DNA of 64,000 nucleotides from Zhihengliuella halotolerans (GCF_004217565.1 NZ_SHLA01000001.1:3410001-3474000), one strand, 5' to 3'; positions 8,882 through 18,006 are shown, counted from the stretch's first letter. Made by a program: numbers and translations. The notes: a model not told the origin generated them from the sequence alone.

Positions 8882-10311
8882 ACACCACACCGACAAGGGC
8901 CCCCGTGGACAGGAGCCTCTGCGCCGGGCCGCAGCCGCTGACGGCGCGGCTCGAGCCGTGGATGCGCGACCTGCTGGCCGACCACGAGGTCTGCCGTGCG
9001 CTGATCGCAGAGCACGGTTCGCCCGTGAACGTCATCGACACCGCTCCGCTGGCGCGGAACATCGGCGAGCTGCGGGCGGCCGCCGCGGCGCACGGCGTCG
9101 ACTTCGAGGTGTACGTGGCCCGCAAGGCGAACAAGGCGCTGGCGGTCGTCGACGCGGCGCGCGCGGCCGGGGCCGGCGTCGACGTGGCGAGCGACGACGA
9201 GCTCGCCCAGGTGCTGGACCGAGGGGTCGAGCCGGAGAAGATCATCCTCACCTCCGCCGTGAAACCGCCGGCGACCCTGCGCCGCGCCCTGGACGCAGGC
9301 GTCGTCGTGAGCCTCGACAACCGCGACGAGCTCGACGACCTGCTCGCCGAGGCCGGGGCCGGCGGGGCCGACGTCGCGCTGCGCATCGCCGCGCAGACCG
9401 CCGGCGTCCGGCCCACGCGATTCGGACTGGCGCCGGCGGAATGGATCGAGGCGCTCGGCGTCGCGGGCGACCGGGTGCGGGTGGCCGGCGTGCATTTCCA
9501 CCTGCACGGGTACGCGGCCGCGGACCGGATCGCGGTGCTGGGCGAGGCGCTCGCGTTCGTCGACCGGCTGCGCGGGCACGGGCACGACGTGCGGTTCGTC
9601 GACATCGGCGGCGGCATCCCGATGACGTACCTCGACGACCGGACCCAGTGGGATGAGTTCTGGGCCGCGATGCGCGCGCGGCGTGCGGACCTGGCCGCCG
9701 GTGGAGCGCTGACCGGAGAGCTGACCTGGAACGACGACCCGCTGGGGCTCGACGGGTCCGGCGGCGTCTATCCGTTCTGGCAGGAGGCCACCCGCGGCCC
9801 GTGGCTCGAGGAGGTGCTGACCGGCCGCGTCGGCGGTACGAGCGTCGCGACGGCCCTGCGCGAGCGGGGGCTGCAACTGCGCTGCGAGCCCGGCCGCGCG
9901 CTCCTCGACGGCTGCGGGCTGACGCTGGCGTCGGTCGCCTTCCGCAAGAAGCGCGCCGACGGCGTCCCGCTCGTCGGCCTGCACATGAATCGCACGCAGA
10001 TGCGCTCGACTTCGCTCGACGTGCTCATGGATCCGCTCCTGGTGCGTCCGCCCGACGCGGCCGGCGCCGACCCCGTCGAGGCGTACCTCGTCGGCGCGTA
10101 CTGCATCGAGGACGAACTCATCCTGCGCCGGCGCCTGAGCTTCCCGGCCGGCGTGCGGCGCGACGACGTGGTCGCGTTCCCCAATACGGGCGGCTACCTC
10201 ATGCACATCATCGAGAGTGCGTCCCACCAGATCCCGCTCGCCGCCAACGTCATCCGGAGGGCGAACGGCTTCGAGGGGGACCTCATCGACGGGCCGGTCG
10301 CCGGGGCATGA
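8878..10311 (+). CDS. PLP-dependent decarboxylase-like enzyme (Y4yA / SbnH-like, fold type III)
   Basis: A 477-aa enzyme of the alanine-racemase-fold decarboxylase family. The PLP lysine is K83 in ARKANK, with the downstream markers HFHLHGY, DIGGGIP and CEPGRAL; a second active-site region VGAYCIEDE supplies the Cys and acidic residues used by ornithine/diaminopimelate-type decarboxylases. It resembles the Y4yA subfamily and SbnH, which decarboxylates a citryl-diaminopropionate intermediate. The gene starts at the ATGA overlap with the flavoprotein gene. No citrate-condensing NIS synthetase gene is present nearby, so the product is not obviously a carboxylate siderophore. Confidence 0.8.
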   Translation: MNTTPTRAPVDRSLCAGPQPLTARLEPWMRDLLADHEVCRALIAEHGSPVNVIDTAPLARNIGELRAAAAAHGVDFEVYVARKANKALAVVDAARAAGAGVDVASDDELAQVLDRGVEPEKIILTSAVKPPATLRRALDAGVVVSLDNRDELDDLLAEAGAGGADVALRIAAQTAGVRPTRFGLAPAEWIEALGVAGDRVRVAGVHFHLHGYAAADRIAVLGEALAFVDRLRGHGHDVRFVDIGGGIPMTYLDDRTQWDEFWAAMRARRADLAAGGALTGELTWNDDPLGLDGSGGVYPFWQEATRGPWLEEVLTGRVGGTSVATALRERGLQLRCEPGRALLDGCGLTLASVAFRKKRADGVPLVGLHMNRTQMRSTSLDVLMDPLLVRPPDAAGADPVEAYLVGAYCIEDELILRRRLSFPAGVRRDDVVAFPNTGGYLMHIIESASHQIPLAANVIRRANGFEGDLIDGPVAGA

Positions 10312-10364
10312 GTCGTCCGGGGCAGGATCGCGCCCGCGGAGTTCCGGCGACACGGACCCGGTGC

Positions 10365-10395
10365 TAGAGTCCTATTCCATGAATGCTTGGAATAG
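10365..10395 (+). promoter_or_regulatory. Promoter -10 and inverted-repeat operator over the start codon
   Basis: A -10-like TAGAGT (10365-10370) lies 8 nt before the ATG at 10379 and there is no Shine-Dalgarno sequence, so the message is probably leaderless. A perfect 8-bp inverted repeat, CTATTCCA (10372-10379) and TGGAATAG (10388-10395) with an 8-nt spacer, covers the transcription start and the first codons. This is a good candidate operator for the ArsR-rhodanese protein encoded here (autoregulation). Confidence 0.6.
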
Positions 10396-11038
10396 TGGAA
10401 CGGCGGAAAAGACGGACGTCTTCGACTCCTTCGCCGAGATCGTCAAGGCCGTCGCGAACGGCCGCCGGCTGGAGCTTCTCGAGCTCATGGCCCAGGGCGA
10501 GCACGCCGTGGAGGAGCTCGCCCGGGCCACGGGTGCCGCGGTCACGACGACGTCGGCGCACTTGCAGACGCTCAAACGCGCCGGGCTCGTCGCCACGCGC
10601 CGGGAGGGCAACAGCATCCGCTACCGGCTCGCGGGTGACGATGTCGCTGAGCTCTACACCGCGGCCAAGCGCGTCGCGTTGGCGCGCTCGCCGCGACTCC
10701 GCGAGGCGCTCGAGTCCTACCTAGGGCCAGCGCAGCCGGCCGCCGTGGACCCGGCCGCCGTGACCGCAGAGATGTTCGTGCTCGACGTGCGCCCGCGCGA
10801 GGAGTACGACGCGGGCCACTTCGTCTCGGCGGTCTCGATCCCGCTCGCCGAGCTCGAGGATCGCTACGGAGAGATCCCCGACGGGGTGCGTGTCGTCGTC
10901 TATTGCCGCGGCGAGCTGTGCCGCATGGCCCGCGAGGCCGCCGCCTGGCTGCGCGAGCGCGGCGTCGACGCGGCGGCGATGGTCGGCGGCGTCGTCGAAT
11001 GGCGCGCCTCCCGGGAGGTGCGTCTTGCCGTCGCGTGA
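10379..11038 (+). CDS. ArsR-type HTH fused to a rhodanese domain
   Basis: A 219-aa regulator: winged helix at about residues 15-95 (TTTSAHLQTLKRAGLVATRR recognition region) and a rhodanese domain at 130-215 (FVLDVRPREEYDAGHF; active loop YCRGELCRMA). The only two cysteines in the protein are C176 and C181, both in the rhodanese loop; the usual ArsR metal site ELCVCDL is absent. I infer a thiol, persulfide or sulfur-type sensor rather than a metal sensor. It follows the Y4yA-like gene by 67 nt, has its own promoter, and overlaps the MFS gene, so it likely controls export and perhaps the biosynthetic operon. Confidence 0.88.
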   Translation: MNAWNSGTAEKTDVFDSFAEIVKAVANGRRLELLELMAQGEHAVEELARATGAAVTTTSAHLQTLKRAGLVATRREGNSIRYRLAGDDVAELYTAAKRVALARSPRLREALESYLGPAQPAAVDPAAVTAEMFVLDVRPREEYDAGHFVSAVSIPLAELEDRYGEIPDGVRVVVYCRGELCRMAREAAAWLRERGVDAAAMVGGVVEWRASREVRLAVA

Positions 11039-12302
11039 GGTGGAGCCGGCCGCGTCCGCAGCGCCGGACGCCGCCGAGATTGCGCGCGTCCAGCGACGCA
11101 CCCTCGGCGTGGTCGTGACCAGTCAGGTCCTCGGTGGTGCCGGACTGGCTGCCGGGATCACCGTGGGCGCACTGCTCGCGCAGGACATGCTCGGCTCGGA
11201 GGGACTCGCCGGCGTCCCCACGGCCCTGTTCACCCTCGGCTCCGCGCTCGCCGCGTTCCTCGTCGGGCGCCTCACCCAACGCTGGGGCCGCCGGATCGGC
11301 CTCGGCCTCGGATTCGGTGCCGGAGGACTCGGCGCGTTCGGCGTCGTCGCAGCGGCGGTGACCGGCGACGTCGTGCTGCTCTTCGCCTCCCTGTTCGTCT
11401 ACGGGGCGGGCACCGCGACCAACCTGCAGGCGCGCTACGCCGGCACGGATTTGGCCGCGCCCGAGAAGCGCGGCACCGCCGTGAGCATCGCGTTGGTCTC
11501 GACCACGCTGGGCGCCGTCGCCGGGCCGAACCTCGTGGAGCCGCTCGGGCACCTCGCGACGGGCCTGGGGATTCCCGCGCTCGCCGGGCCGTTCCTGCTG
11601 GCCGGGGCCGCCTATCTGGCGGCCGGCGCGGCGCTGCTGGCGATGCTCCGGCCGGATCCGTTCCTGCTGGCGCGGAGCATCGAGGCCGCGGAACGGGCGG
11701 CGAGCCCGGAGACCGACGGCCCGGCGCCGCGCCCGGGCACGGGCGCGTACGTCGGAGCGGCGGTCATGGTGCTCACGCAGATCGCCATGGTCGCGATCAT
11801 GACGATGACGCCCGTGCACATGCGCGCCCACCACCACGGGCTCGGCGCCGTGGGCCTCGTCATCGGGCTGCACGTCGCGGCCATGTTCCTGCCGTCGCTG
11901 GTCACGGGCCTGCTCGTCGACCGGCTGGGCCGCATCCCCGTGGCGGTCGCCGCGGGGGTCACGCTACTCGCCGCGGGCGGCGTTGCGGCGTTCGCGCCCG
12001 GGGATTCGCTCGGGCTGCTCATCCTCGCCCTCGTGCTTCTCGGGTTGGGCTGGAACTTCGGGCTCATTTCCGGGACCGCCCTCGTGGTCGACGCGACGGT
12101 CCCGGCCAACCGCGCCCGCACGCAGGGCACTATCGACGTCGGCATCGCGCTCGCCGGAGCCGGCGGCGGGATGATGTCGGGCATGGTCATGGCCGCCACC
12201 AGCTACGCCTTCCTGTCGACGGCCGGCGGCTTCCTGGCTCTGCTGCTCATCCCGGTGCTGATCTGGGCGCACCGGTCGCGCAAAGTTCCGGTCGCGACCT
12301 GA
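11025..12302 (+). CDS. MFS transporter (probable exporter)
   Basis: A 425-aa protein with about 12 membrane spans and MFS loop signatures (VGRLTQRWGRRIGLG after span 2; VDRLGRIPVAVAAG in the second half). I choose the TTG at 11025 because GGGAGG lies 6 nt upstream; the next in-frame candidate, GTG at 11040, has poorer spacing. The start lies inside the 3' end of the ArsR-rhodanese gene, so the two are coupled. Adjacency to the PLP/flavin biosynthetic genes and a sulfur-type regulator suggests export of the product or of a toxic compound. It converges with jetC, 25 nt away, with no obvious terminator between. Confidence 0.85.
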   Translation: MPSREVEPAASAAPDAAEIARVQRRTLGVVVTSQVLGGAGLAAGITVGALLAQDMLGSEGLAGVPTALFTLGSALAAFLVGRLTQRWGRRIGLGLGFGAGGLGAFGVVAAAVTGDVVLLFASLFVYGAGTATNLQARYAGTDLAAPEKRGTAVSIALVSTTLGAVAGPNLVEPLGHLATGLGIPALAGPFLLAGAAYLAAGAALLAMLRPDPFLLARSIEAAERAASPETDGPAPRPGTGAYVGAAVMVLTQIAMVAIMTMTPVHMRAHHHGLGAVGLVIGLHVAAMFLPSLVTGLLVDRLGRIPVAVAAGVTLLAAGGVAAFAPGDSLGLLILALVLLGLGWNFGLISGTALVVDATVPANRARTQGTIDVGIALAGAGGGMMSGMVMAATSYAFLSTAGGFLALLLIPVLIWAHRSRKVPVAT

Positions 12303-12327
12303 AGCCGCCCGGGTTCACCGATCGCGC

Positions 12328-15300
12328 TCAGCGGAGCACGATGTCCGTCGCGACCGCCGGCGAGAGGCCAGTCGCCACGAAGCCGGAGACGTTGGATCCC
12401 GGGTGCTTGACGATGTCCGTGATCGAGCCCAGGTGCTTCGCCAGGTCCACCTTGTCCTCGGGAGCGGCCAGCAGCAGCTGGAACCCAAACTCCTGCAGCG
12501 CGTTGATGCCGGCGCCCGCGTACTCCGCGTTGGCCTGGATGAATGCCTCGTCGATCATCACGGTCCCGTAGGTCGTGAAGCCCTGCGTCGCTAGGCCGAG
12601 CTGGTACGCGAGCGCGGCGCCCATGATGAACGACGTGAAGCGCTGGCCCTCGCCGCCGGAAAGCGTGCCCGGCTCGAGCCCGGCCTCGATCTCGCCGTTG
12701 CCCTTGTGTTCGTTGCAGCTGATCACCACGTGGCGGCGGACGTCCAGCACGGTGTCCCGCCACGCGGCGCGCCCGGTGTCGTCGAGGGCGTCGACGAGCC
12801 GCTCGAGCCGCTCGTACTGCGCTGACAGATCGTCCGCGGCCGCGCCGTACGCGTGCCCGAGCGCCTCTTTCAGCTCCGCCTTGAAGGCCCGCGCCTCCTC
12901 CGGAACGGCCGTTGTCAGCTCGAGCCGCAGCCGCGAGCTCGTCCCGTCGGGCCCCTTCTCGAACGGCACGTCGGAGAGGATCTGGTTGAGTGGCTCGATG
13001 CGTTCGCCGATCGCCCGCCGTTCCTCCTCGAGCAGCTGCAGCAGGTCGGAGAACCGCTCGTAGGAGCGGTTGGAGAAGTACTCGCGGAACTCCTCTTCGC
13101 GCTGGGGCAGCCCCTCGGCGACGATTGATTCGTACAGCCGCACGTAGTCCGGTGCCGCGTCGACACCCGTGCCGTACGATGCCGAGGCCCCGGGCCCGAA
13201 GGTTCGCGCGAACTCGCGGAACGTCTCCGTCAGGTCGGCCTCGGCGGCGAAGATGGCCTGCCGCGCCTGCGCCTCCGCTCCCTGCAGCTTCAACGCCGCG
13301 GACGACGCCGCGGCCTCCACCTCCGCGCCGCTCGCCGCACCCGCGAGGTCGGGGAAGCGGGTGAGCAGTTCGGCGCACTCGTCCTCGGTCGCGGGGTCGG
13401 TGGCCGCGGCGTCGTCCGGGGCGGACCCGGTTCCCGCACCGGATGCGGCCGCGGGGAGGGGCGCCGCGGCGAGCCGCCGCTCGGCCGCGCTCAGAGCGGA
13501 CTCGAGCCGCGCGGCCTCGCTGCGCAGCACCGCGAGCCGGCCCACGGTCCCCTCCCGCTCGGCCTGCGCTTCCTCCAGGGCGGAGCGCACCTCCGCAAGC
13601 GAGGCGTCGTCGTTCATGACGGCCTGCAGCCGCGACTCGAGGTCGGCGACGGCCGCGGCGGCAGGAGTCGTGTCGAGGCGCGCGAACTCGCGGGCGTCAT
13701 CGGCCAGAGCGGCCAGCGCGCGCATCCGTCCGGCGAGGTCCCGGGTCGAGGCGCTGCGCTCGTCGGCGGCCGCCTCGGCTGCGTCGCGCTCGGCCGCGAG
13801 CGCTGCGGCCGACTCCTCGAGTTCGGCGATCTTGGCCTCGTTCGTGAAGCCCAGGAGGTAGTCCGAGGCCGCGATGGGCCGGGTGTCCCGCTCGAACGAT
13901 CCGCGCCCGGTCTTCAGGGTTCCGGCCAGCGAGATCGCCCGCTCGTGCTCGTGCAGCCCGGCGTCCGTCTCGACGCAGGCCAGCGGGTAGTCGGCGGTGA
14001 TCTTCGCGCGGAGCCACGCACCCGCCGCGTTGTCCTTGAACTCGAGCCTGGTCACCAGGTCGGTCGCCCCGGGGGTCGCCGGCCGGGGCGCCTGCGCGAG
14101 ATCGACCCAGCGCAGCCGCGAGCCGACCCCGTCCGCGACGCCGGAGTCGATCGCGCGCGTCACCGCCTCCAGGTGCTCGCCGGGCACGAGCAGCGTCGTC
14201 GCCAGGCGGCGGAGCGCCTTCTCCGCGGCGGGACGCCACGCGCCCGCGTCCGGGGCCAGGTCCACGAGCTCGCCGCCGAACGGCAGCGACTCCGGATCGA
14301 TCCCGGTCACCGAGCAGATCGCGCGCCGCGCGGTCGCCGAGCGGTCATCGATGTTGGACCCGCGGCGCCGGTACGAGTCGATGTCGGCCCGCAACTGCCG
14401 CAGCTTCTCGCGGGTGGCCATGACCTGGGCCATCGCTTCGTACTCGAGCGTGCGGGTGTCCTGCTCGATCGAGGAGAGCCGCCGCGCGGTCGCGGCCGCC
14501 TCGGTCCGCATCGCGGCCAGGCCTTCGGCGGTGAAATCCAGTTCGACGCCGGCGCGCCCGGCTTCCGCGACCAGCTTCGCGGCCGTTTTCTCGCGTTCGG
14601 CGAGAGCGGAGCGCGCGGTCTCGAGCTCGCGTTCTAGGGTGCGCAGCGCCTGCCCGCCGTGGGCGTCGTGCTGCTCCTGCAGGGACGTGACCCGGGCGTC
14701 CAGCCCGCTCTTCTGCCGCGCGGCCGCAGCGATCTGCGCCCGGTGCTCACCCAGCTCGGCCTCCAAGCGGGCCGCCTCGGCGCCGTGCACCTCGGCGGTG
14801 CGTGCGGCCCGCACGTGCGGCAGCACGTCGTCGTACCAGCGCTTGGCGGCGGAGCGCTCGGCGAGCAGCTCGAGATAGCGGCCGTAGCGCTCGGGCACCA
14901 GCTCGAGGGCATCGCGCTGGGCGCGGGCGGTCTCGAGTTGGCGGTGGATCCCGCGCAGGTGGGCGAAGTCCTCGACGGCCCCGTCGGCGGCCGCGAGCGT
15001 GGCCGGGGCCTCGAGCACCTCCTGGCGGAAGAAGAGGTTCACGCCGCGGTCCAGGCCCTTGCCGTTCTGCAGGGTGCGCAGCAGGCTGAACGCCTTGTCG
15101 TGGTCGATGCCGAGGCGGCGGCGGAAGCGCTCGGCGAACGTCTTGTGGGTGTCGTAGACCTCGAACCCGGTCAGCGCCTTCGACAGGGTGGACGCGGAGA
15201 AGCGGCGGGAACCGGGCTGGGCGAGCTGCTCCTCGAGAGCGGCCGTGTCGAGGGGGCCGTCGCCGATGACGTAGTGCTTGCCGACCTGGCCCTCGAGCCC

Positions 15301-15711
15301 GCCGGAGGGCACGTCGAAGAGCGCGGCGATGCACGTCTGGGAACCAAGCCCGTTCTCGTAGACGAGTCCGACGGCGCTCCACGTCGAGCCGGGGCGCTGC
15401 GCGACGACGCCGTCGGCCGTCTTGAACTGCCGCCCGCGCATGTACGAGTAGGTGGTGCGGCGGTCGCGTCGGGTCGAGGCCTCGTGGGCGGACTCGTTCA
15501 GACGCGGGAGAGCATGGAAGATGTGCCCGATGCCGTCGAACAGCGTGGACTTGCCGACGCCGGGGTGGCCCGTGAGCAGCGTGCCGTGCCGGTCGACGTA
15601 GAGGCTGTGCCGGCCGTGGAACGTGCCCCAGTTGATGACCTGGATCTCGCGCAGCCGGTGCTGGCCCGGGTTGACGGACTCGCCGAGCGGGAGGGTGTAC
15701 TCGATGCCCAT
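12328..15711 (-). CDS. jetC: SMC-like ATPase JetC (MksB-type), Wadjet/condensin
   Basis: A 1127-aa SMC-family ATPase. Walker A GHPGVGKST is at residues 48-56, long alpha-helical coiled-coil arms fill about 280-480 and 630-860, the ABC signature LSGGEGQ is at 1017-1023 and Walker B MIDEAF at 1052-1057, so the ATPase looks intact. It belongs to the MksB/JetC group of bacterial condensins that extrude DNA loops; in Wadjet systems JetABC recognise small circular DNA and JetD cuts it. It abuts jetB (stop and start adjacent). In type I systems jetD follows jetC, but here the next gene is the convergent MFS gene 25 nt away. Confidence 0.88.
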   Translation of the reverse strand: MGIEYTLPLGESVNPGQHRLREIQVINWGTFHGRHSLYVDRHGTLLTGHPGVGKSTLFDGIGHIFHALPRLNESAHEASTRRDRRTTYSYMRGRQFKTADGVVAQRPGSTWSAVGLVYENGLGSQTCIAALFDVPSGGLEGQVGKHYVIGDGPLDTAALEEQLAQPGSRRFSASTLSKALTGFEVYDTHKTFAERFRRRLGIDHDKAFSLLRTLQNGKGLDRGVNLFFRQEVLEAPATLAAADGAVEDFAHLRGIHRQLETARAQRDALELVPERYGRYLELLAERSAAKRWYDDVLPHVRAARTAEVHGAEAARLEAELGEHRAQIAAAARQKSGLDARVTSLQEQHDAHGGQALRTLERELETARSALAEREKTAAKLVAEAGRAGVELDFTAEGLAAMRTEAAATARRLSSIEQDTRTLEYEAMAQVMATREKLRQLRADIDSYRRRGSNIDDRSATARRAICSVTGIDPESLPFGGELVDLAPDAGAWRPAAEKALRRLATTLLVPGEHLEAVTRAIDSGVADGVGSRLRWVDLAQAPRPATPGATDLVTRLEFKDNAAGAWLRAKITADYPLACVETDAGLHEHERAISLAGTLKTGRGSFERDTRPIAASDYLLGFTNEAKIAELEESAAALAAERDAAEAAADERSASTRDLAGRMRALAALADDAREFARLDTTPAAAAVADLESRLQAVMNDDASLAEVRSALEEAQAEREGTVGRLAVLRSEAARLESALSAAERRLAAAPLPAAASGAGTGSAPDDAAATDPATEDECAELLTRFPDLAGAASGAEVEAAASSAALKLQGAEAQARQAIFAAEADLTETFREFARTFGPGASASYGTGVDAAPDYVRLYESIVAEGLPQREEEFREYFSNRSYERFSDLLQLLEEERRAIGERIEPLNQILSDVPFEKGPDGTSSRLRLELTTAVPEEARAFKAELKEALGHAYGAAADDLSAQYERLERLVDALDDTGRAAWRDTVLDVRRHVVISCNEHKGNGEIEAGLEPGTLSGGEGQRFTSFIMGAALAYQLGLATQGFTTYGTVMIDEAFIQANAEYAGAGINALQEFGFQLLLAAPEDKVDLAKHLGSITDIVKHPGSNVSGFVATGLSPAVATDIVLR

Positions 15712-16404
15712 CTACGCGTTCTCCTTCGTCTCGGTCGCCTCGAACAGGTCGTCGTCGACGGCGGATGCGGCGCTCGGCGCCTCGTCGAGCGGCACCGATC
15801 CGGCGTCGGTGCGTTCGATCGCCGCGAGGTAGGCGGGGATCTCGTCGATCGTCGTGAACGGCAGCGCGAGCGCCAGCGCCGCGGAGACCCGGTACTCGTG
15901 CTCGAGCTCGGTCGGCACCACGAGCTTCAGGGCCAGCAGGCGCGCCAGCGAGGAGTCGGTGAGTTCCTCGAGCCGCTTGTCGTCGACGGCGCCCGGCTGC
16001 CGGTGCTCCTCGAGGATGTCGCGGGCGCCCGCCCGCGAGATGACCGGATCCGTGCCGGTGCCGGCGTGCCGCTCGAGCAGCAGCCGCAGCCGCAGGGCGA
16101 GCAGTGTCTCCTCACGGCGCAGGGGGCGGCGCGGGGCGATCGGCGTCGTGTGCGGCTCGTCCATCTCGACCGGCGCCAGCAGCGCGATCTTGCGGTCCTC
16201 GTCGATGACCAGGTGCAGGAACAGCTCGGAGACGAACGCGGAGATGTCTTCGCGCCGGTCCAGGATCCGCTGCCACAGCTTCGCGTCTCCGGTCCCGTCG
16301 ACGTACGGCCCGCGCAGCAGCCGCACGAGCGCCTGGCGCAGGGGCAGCTCGAACCGGCCGGCGTCGCCCTCGAACAGGGCCCCGTCGGGGATGGGATCGT
16401 TCAT
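15712..16404 (-). CDS. jetB: JetB / MksE-like kite subunit (DUF4194)
   Basis: A 230-aa protein of the DUF4194 type: winged-helix segments (LRQALVRLLRGPYV; RREDISAFVSELFLHLVIDED; RREETLLALRLRLLLERH) and a variable acidic C-terminus. It is the MksE-like accessory subunit bridging the kleisin and the SMC heads. The start at 16404 overlaps the jetA stop as ATGA and its stop directly abuts the jetC start. Length is close to other JetB proteins. The call rests on order and motifs. Confidence 0.82.
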   Translation of the reverse strand: MNDPIPDGALFEGDAGRFELPLRQALVRLLRGPYVDGTGDAKLWQRILDRREDISAFVSELFLHLVIDEDRKIALLAPVEMDEPHTTPIAPRRPLRREETLLALRLRLLLERHAGTGTDPVISRAGARDILEEHRQPGAVDDKRLEELTDSSLARLLALKLVVPTELEHEYRVSAALALALPFTTIDEIPAYLAAIERTDAGSVPLDEAPSAASAVDDDLFEATETKENA

Positions 16405-17933
16405 GCTGTCTCCTCGGTTCTCGTGGCCGCGGTGCCGTGCGCGGCAGCGAATTCGGGTGCGTACGTCACGCGCGGCAGGTAGGCCGTGCGCTCGGAGCCG
16501 TCGACCTGCCGGATGTCGACGGCTTGGAAGTCGGTCGTGTCCAGGGCGGCCGCGTCGGTGATCCGGGCGAGCTCGATCAGGTACCGGACCGAGTTCAGGT
16601 GGCGGTGCTGCGGCTCGAGCGTCTCGAAGACCTCCCCGAGCGTCACCGAACGCCCGCCGCCGGCGGGCGCCGCCGTCGTGCGGGATTCCAGGGCGTGCAC
16701 GACGGCGGCGCGCAGCACGCCCGTGTCGGCGCCGGGGGTGATGGGGGTGCGGTGGATGTCGGCGGCGGAGAGGGGCGGCGGGTCGGCGAGCTTCGGCGGG
16801 GCGACGTGCTCGGCGGGGTCGAAGATGCCGAGGTCGGCGAGCGTCGCGAAGTGCGGTTCGTAGAGGCTCAGCGGCGCGACGGGCGTGCGCGGGCGCAGCG
16901 CTGGCGAGGCGGCCGTGGCGAGCTCGGCGGCGCGGATGGCACGGCGGAGCTGCTCGGACTCGCGCAGCTCGTCCGACTGGACGTAGGCGTGCAGGGACTC
17001 GGAGAGCTTTCCGTAGGTCGCATGCACCTCGGTGGCCTGGCGCCGCAGCTCACGCAACATGTTCGCGATCGTGTGGCGCTCGCCGGCGGTGAGGTCGTCG
17101 ACGAAGCCGCGCGCGAGGACCTCGGTGACGGCCTCGCGGAAGCGGGCCTGCTGGGCGGGGTCGTTGAGGAAGTCGGTGAAGCCGCGGAACGTCTCGCCCT
17201 CGGGCGTCGAGCGGAGCTGGCGGTCGCCCTCGAGCACCTGGCCGACCGCGACGCCCTTGGAGACGGAGGACTCCATGATCTCCTGGCGGATCCCGTGCAG
17301 CATCTCCTGCACGCCGTCGCGCATGCGCTTGAAGTCGGCCGGCAGGTTGGCGGCGAGGTCGAGGATGCTACGGGCGGCGGCGACGGCGCCGTCGTCGGAG
17401 AGCATGGCCGGCGCCTCGCCGCTGCGCAGCGCGTCGAGCCGGGCGCGGCGGTCGGCGATCTCGGACTCGAGCTGGCGGATGCGGGCCTCGGGGTCCGGGT
17501 CGGTCTCGTGGGCGAGGGATTCGAGGCTCGAGAGCAGTGCGGAGAGGCGGGAGGAGTTCAGGTTGGTGCCGGAGCCGGCGACGGAGTCGAGGAAGCGCAG
17601 GACGCGGGCCGTGTGCGCCGTCGGCTCGTAGACGAAGAAACCGTCGACGAGCGGACGCGCGAGGAACCCCGCCTTGACCCACGAGTCGGCGTACTGGGCG
17701 GCGCGCCAGGCGTCGTTGAGCGGGACCTCGGGGGAGTCGGCGCGCAGCTGCTTGAGGAACGTGTCGAGGCTCGCGTGGAACGCCTCGAGCGCGACGCGCG
17801 GCGCCGCGGACGTGAATTCGGCGCGCAGGAAGGCGGCGACCCAGGGCGCGGCCGAGAGGAGCTTCCACCCCGCGGATTCGCGAAAGTCCAGCTGGTCGGC
17901 CCAGGTGGCGACAGCGGGGTGGGGGAGGCGCAT
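16401..17933 (-). CDS. jetA: JetA / MksF-like kleisin (DUF3375)
   Basis: A 510-aa DUF3375-type protein. The N-terminus (SAGWKLLSAAPWVAAFLRAEF, then FFVYEPTAHTARVLRFLDS) is the conserved winged-helix part, followed by a helical, charged central region (RIRQLESEIADRRARLDALR) and a C-terminal domain (SVRYLIELARITDAAALD). It acts as the kleisin that closes the JetC ring. The start at 17933 (MRLPHPAVATW) is preferred; upstream in-frame codons are low-complexity. It is the first gene of the jetABC operon. Confidence 0.85.
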   Translation of the reverse strand: MRLPHPAVATWADQLDFRESAGWKLLSAAPWVAAFLRAEFTSAAPRVALEAFHASLDTFLKQLRADSPEVPLNDAWRAAQYADSWVKAGFLARPLVDGFFVYEPTAHTARVLRFLDSVAGSGTNLNSSRLSALLSSLESLAHETDPDPEARIRQLESEIADRRARLDALRSGEAPAMLSDDGAVAAARSILDLAANLPADFKRMRDGVQEMLHGIRQEIMESSVSKGVAVGQVLEGDRQLRSTPEGETFRGFTDFLNDPAQQARFREAVTEVLARGFVDDLTAGERHTIANMLRELRRQATEVHATYGKLSESLHAYVQSDELRESEQLRRAIRAAELATAASPALRPRTPVAPLSLYEPHFATLADLGIFDPAEHVAPPKLADPPPLSAADIHRTPITPGADTGVLRAAVVHALESRTTAAPAGGGRSVTLGEVFETLEPQHRHLNSVRYLIELARITDAAALDTTDFQAVDIRQVDGSERTAYLPRVTYAPEFAAAHGTAATRTEETA

Positions 17934-18006
17934 GCGGTGCTTTCTCGAGACGAACAAGTGGCGGACGTCCGCCCTGGTGCCGGGCCTGCTCGCGCCCGGG
18001 CATCCG

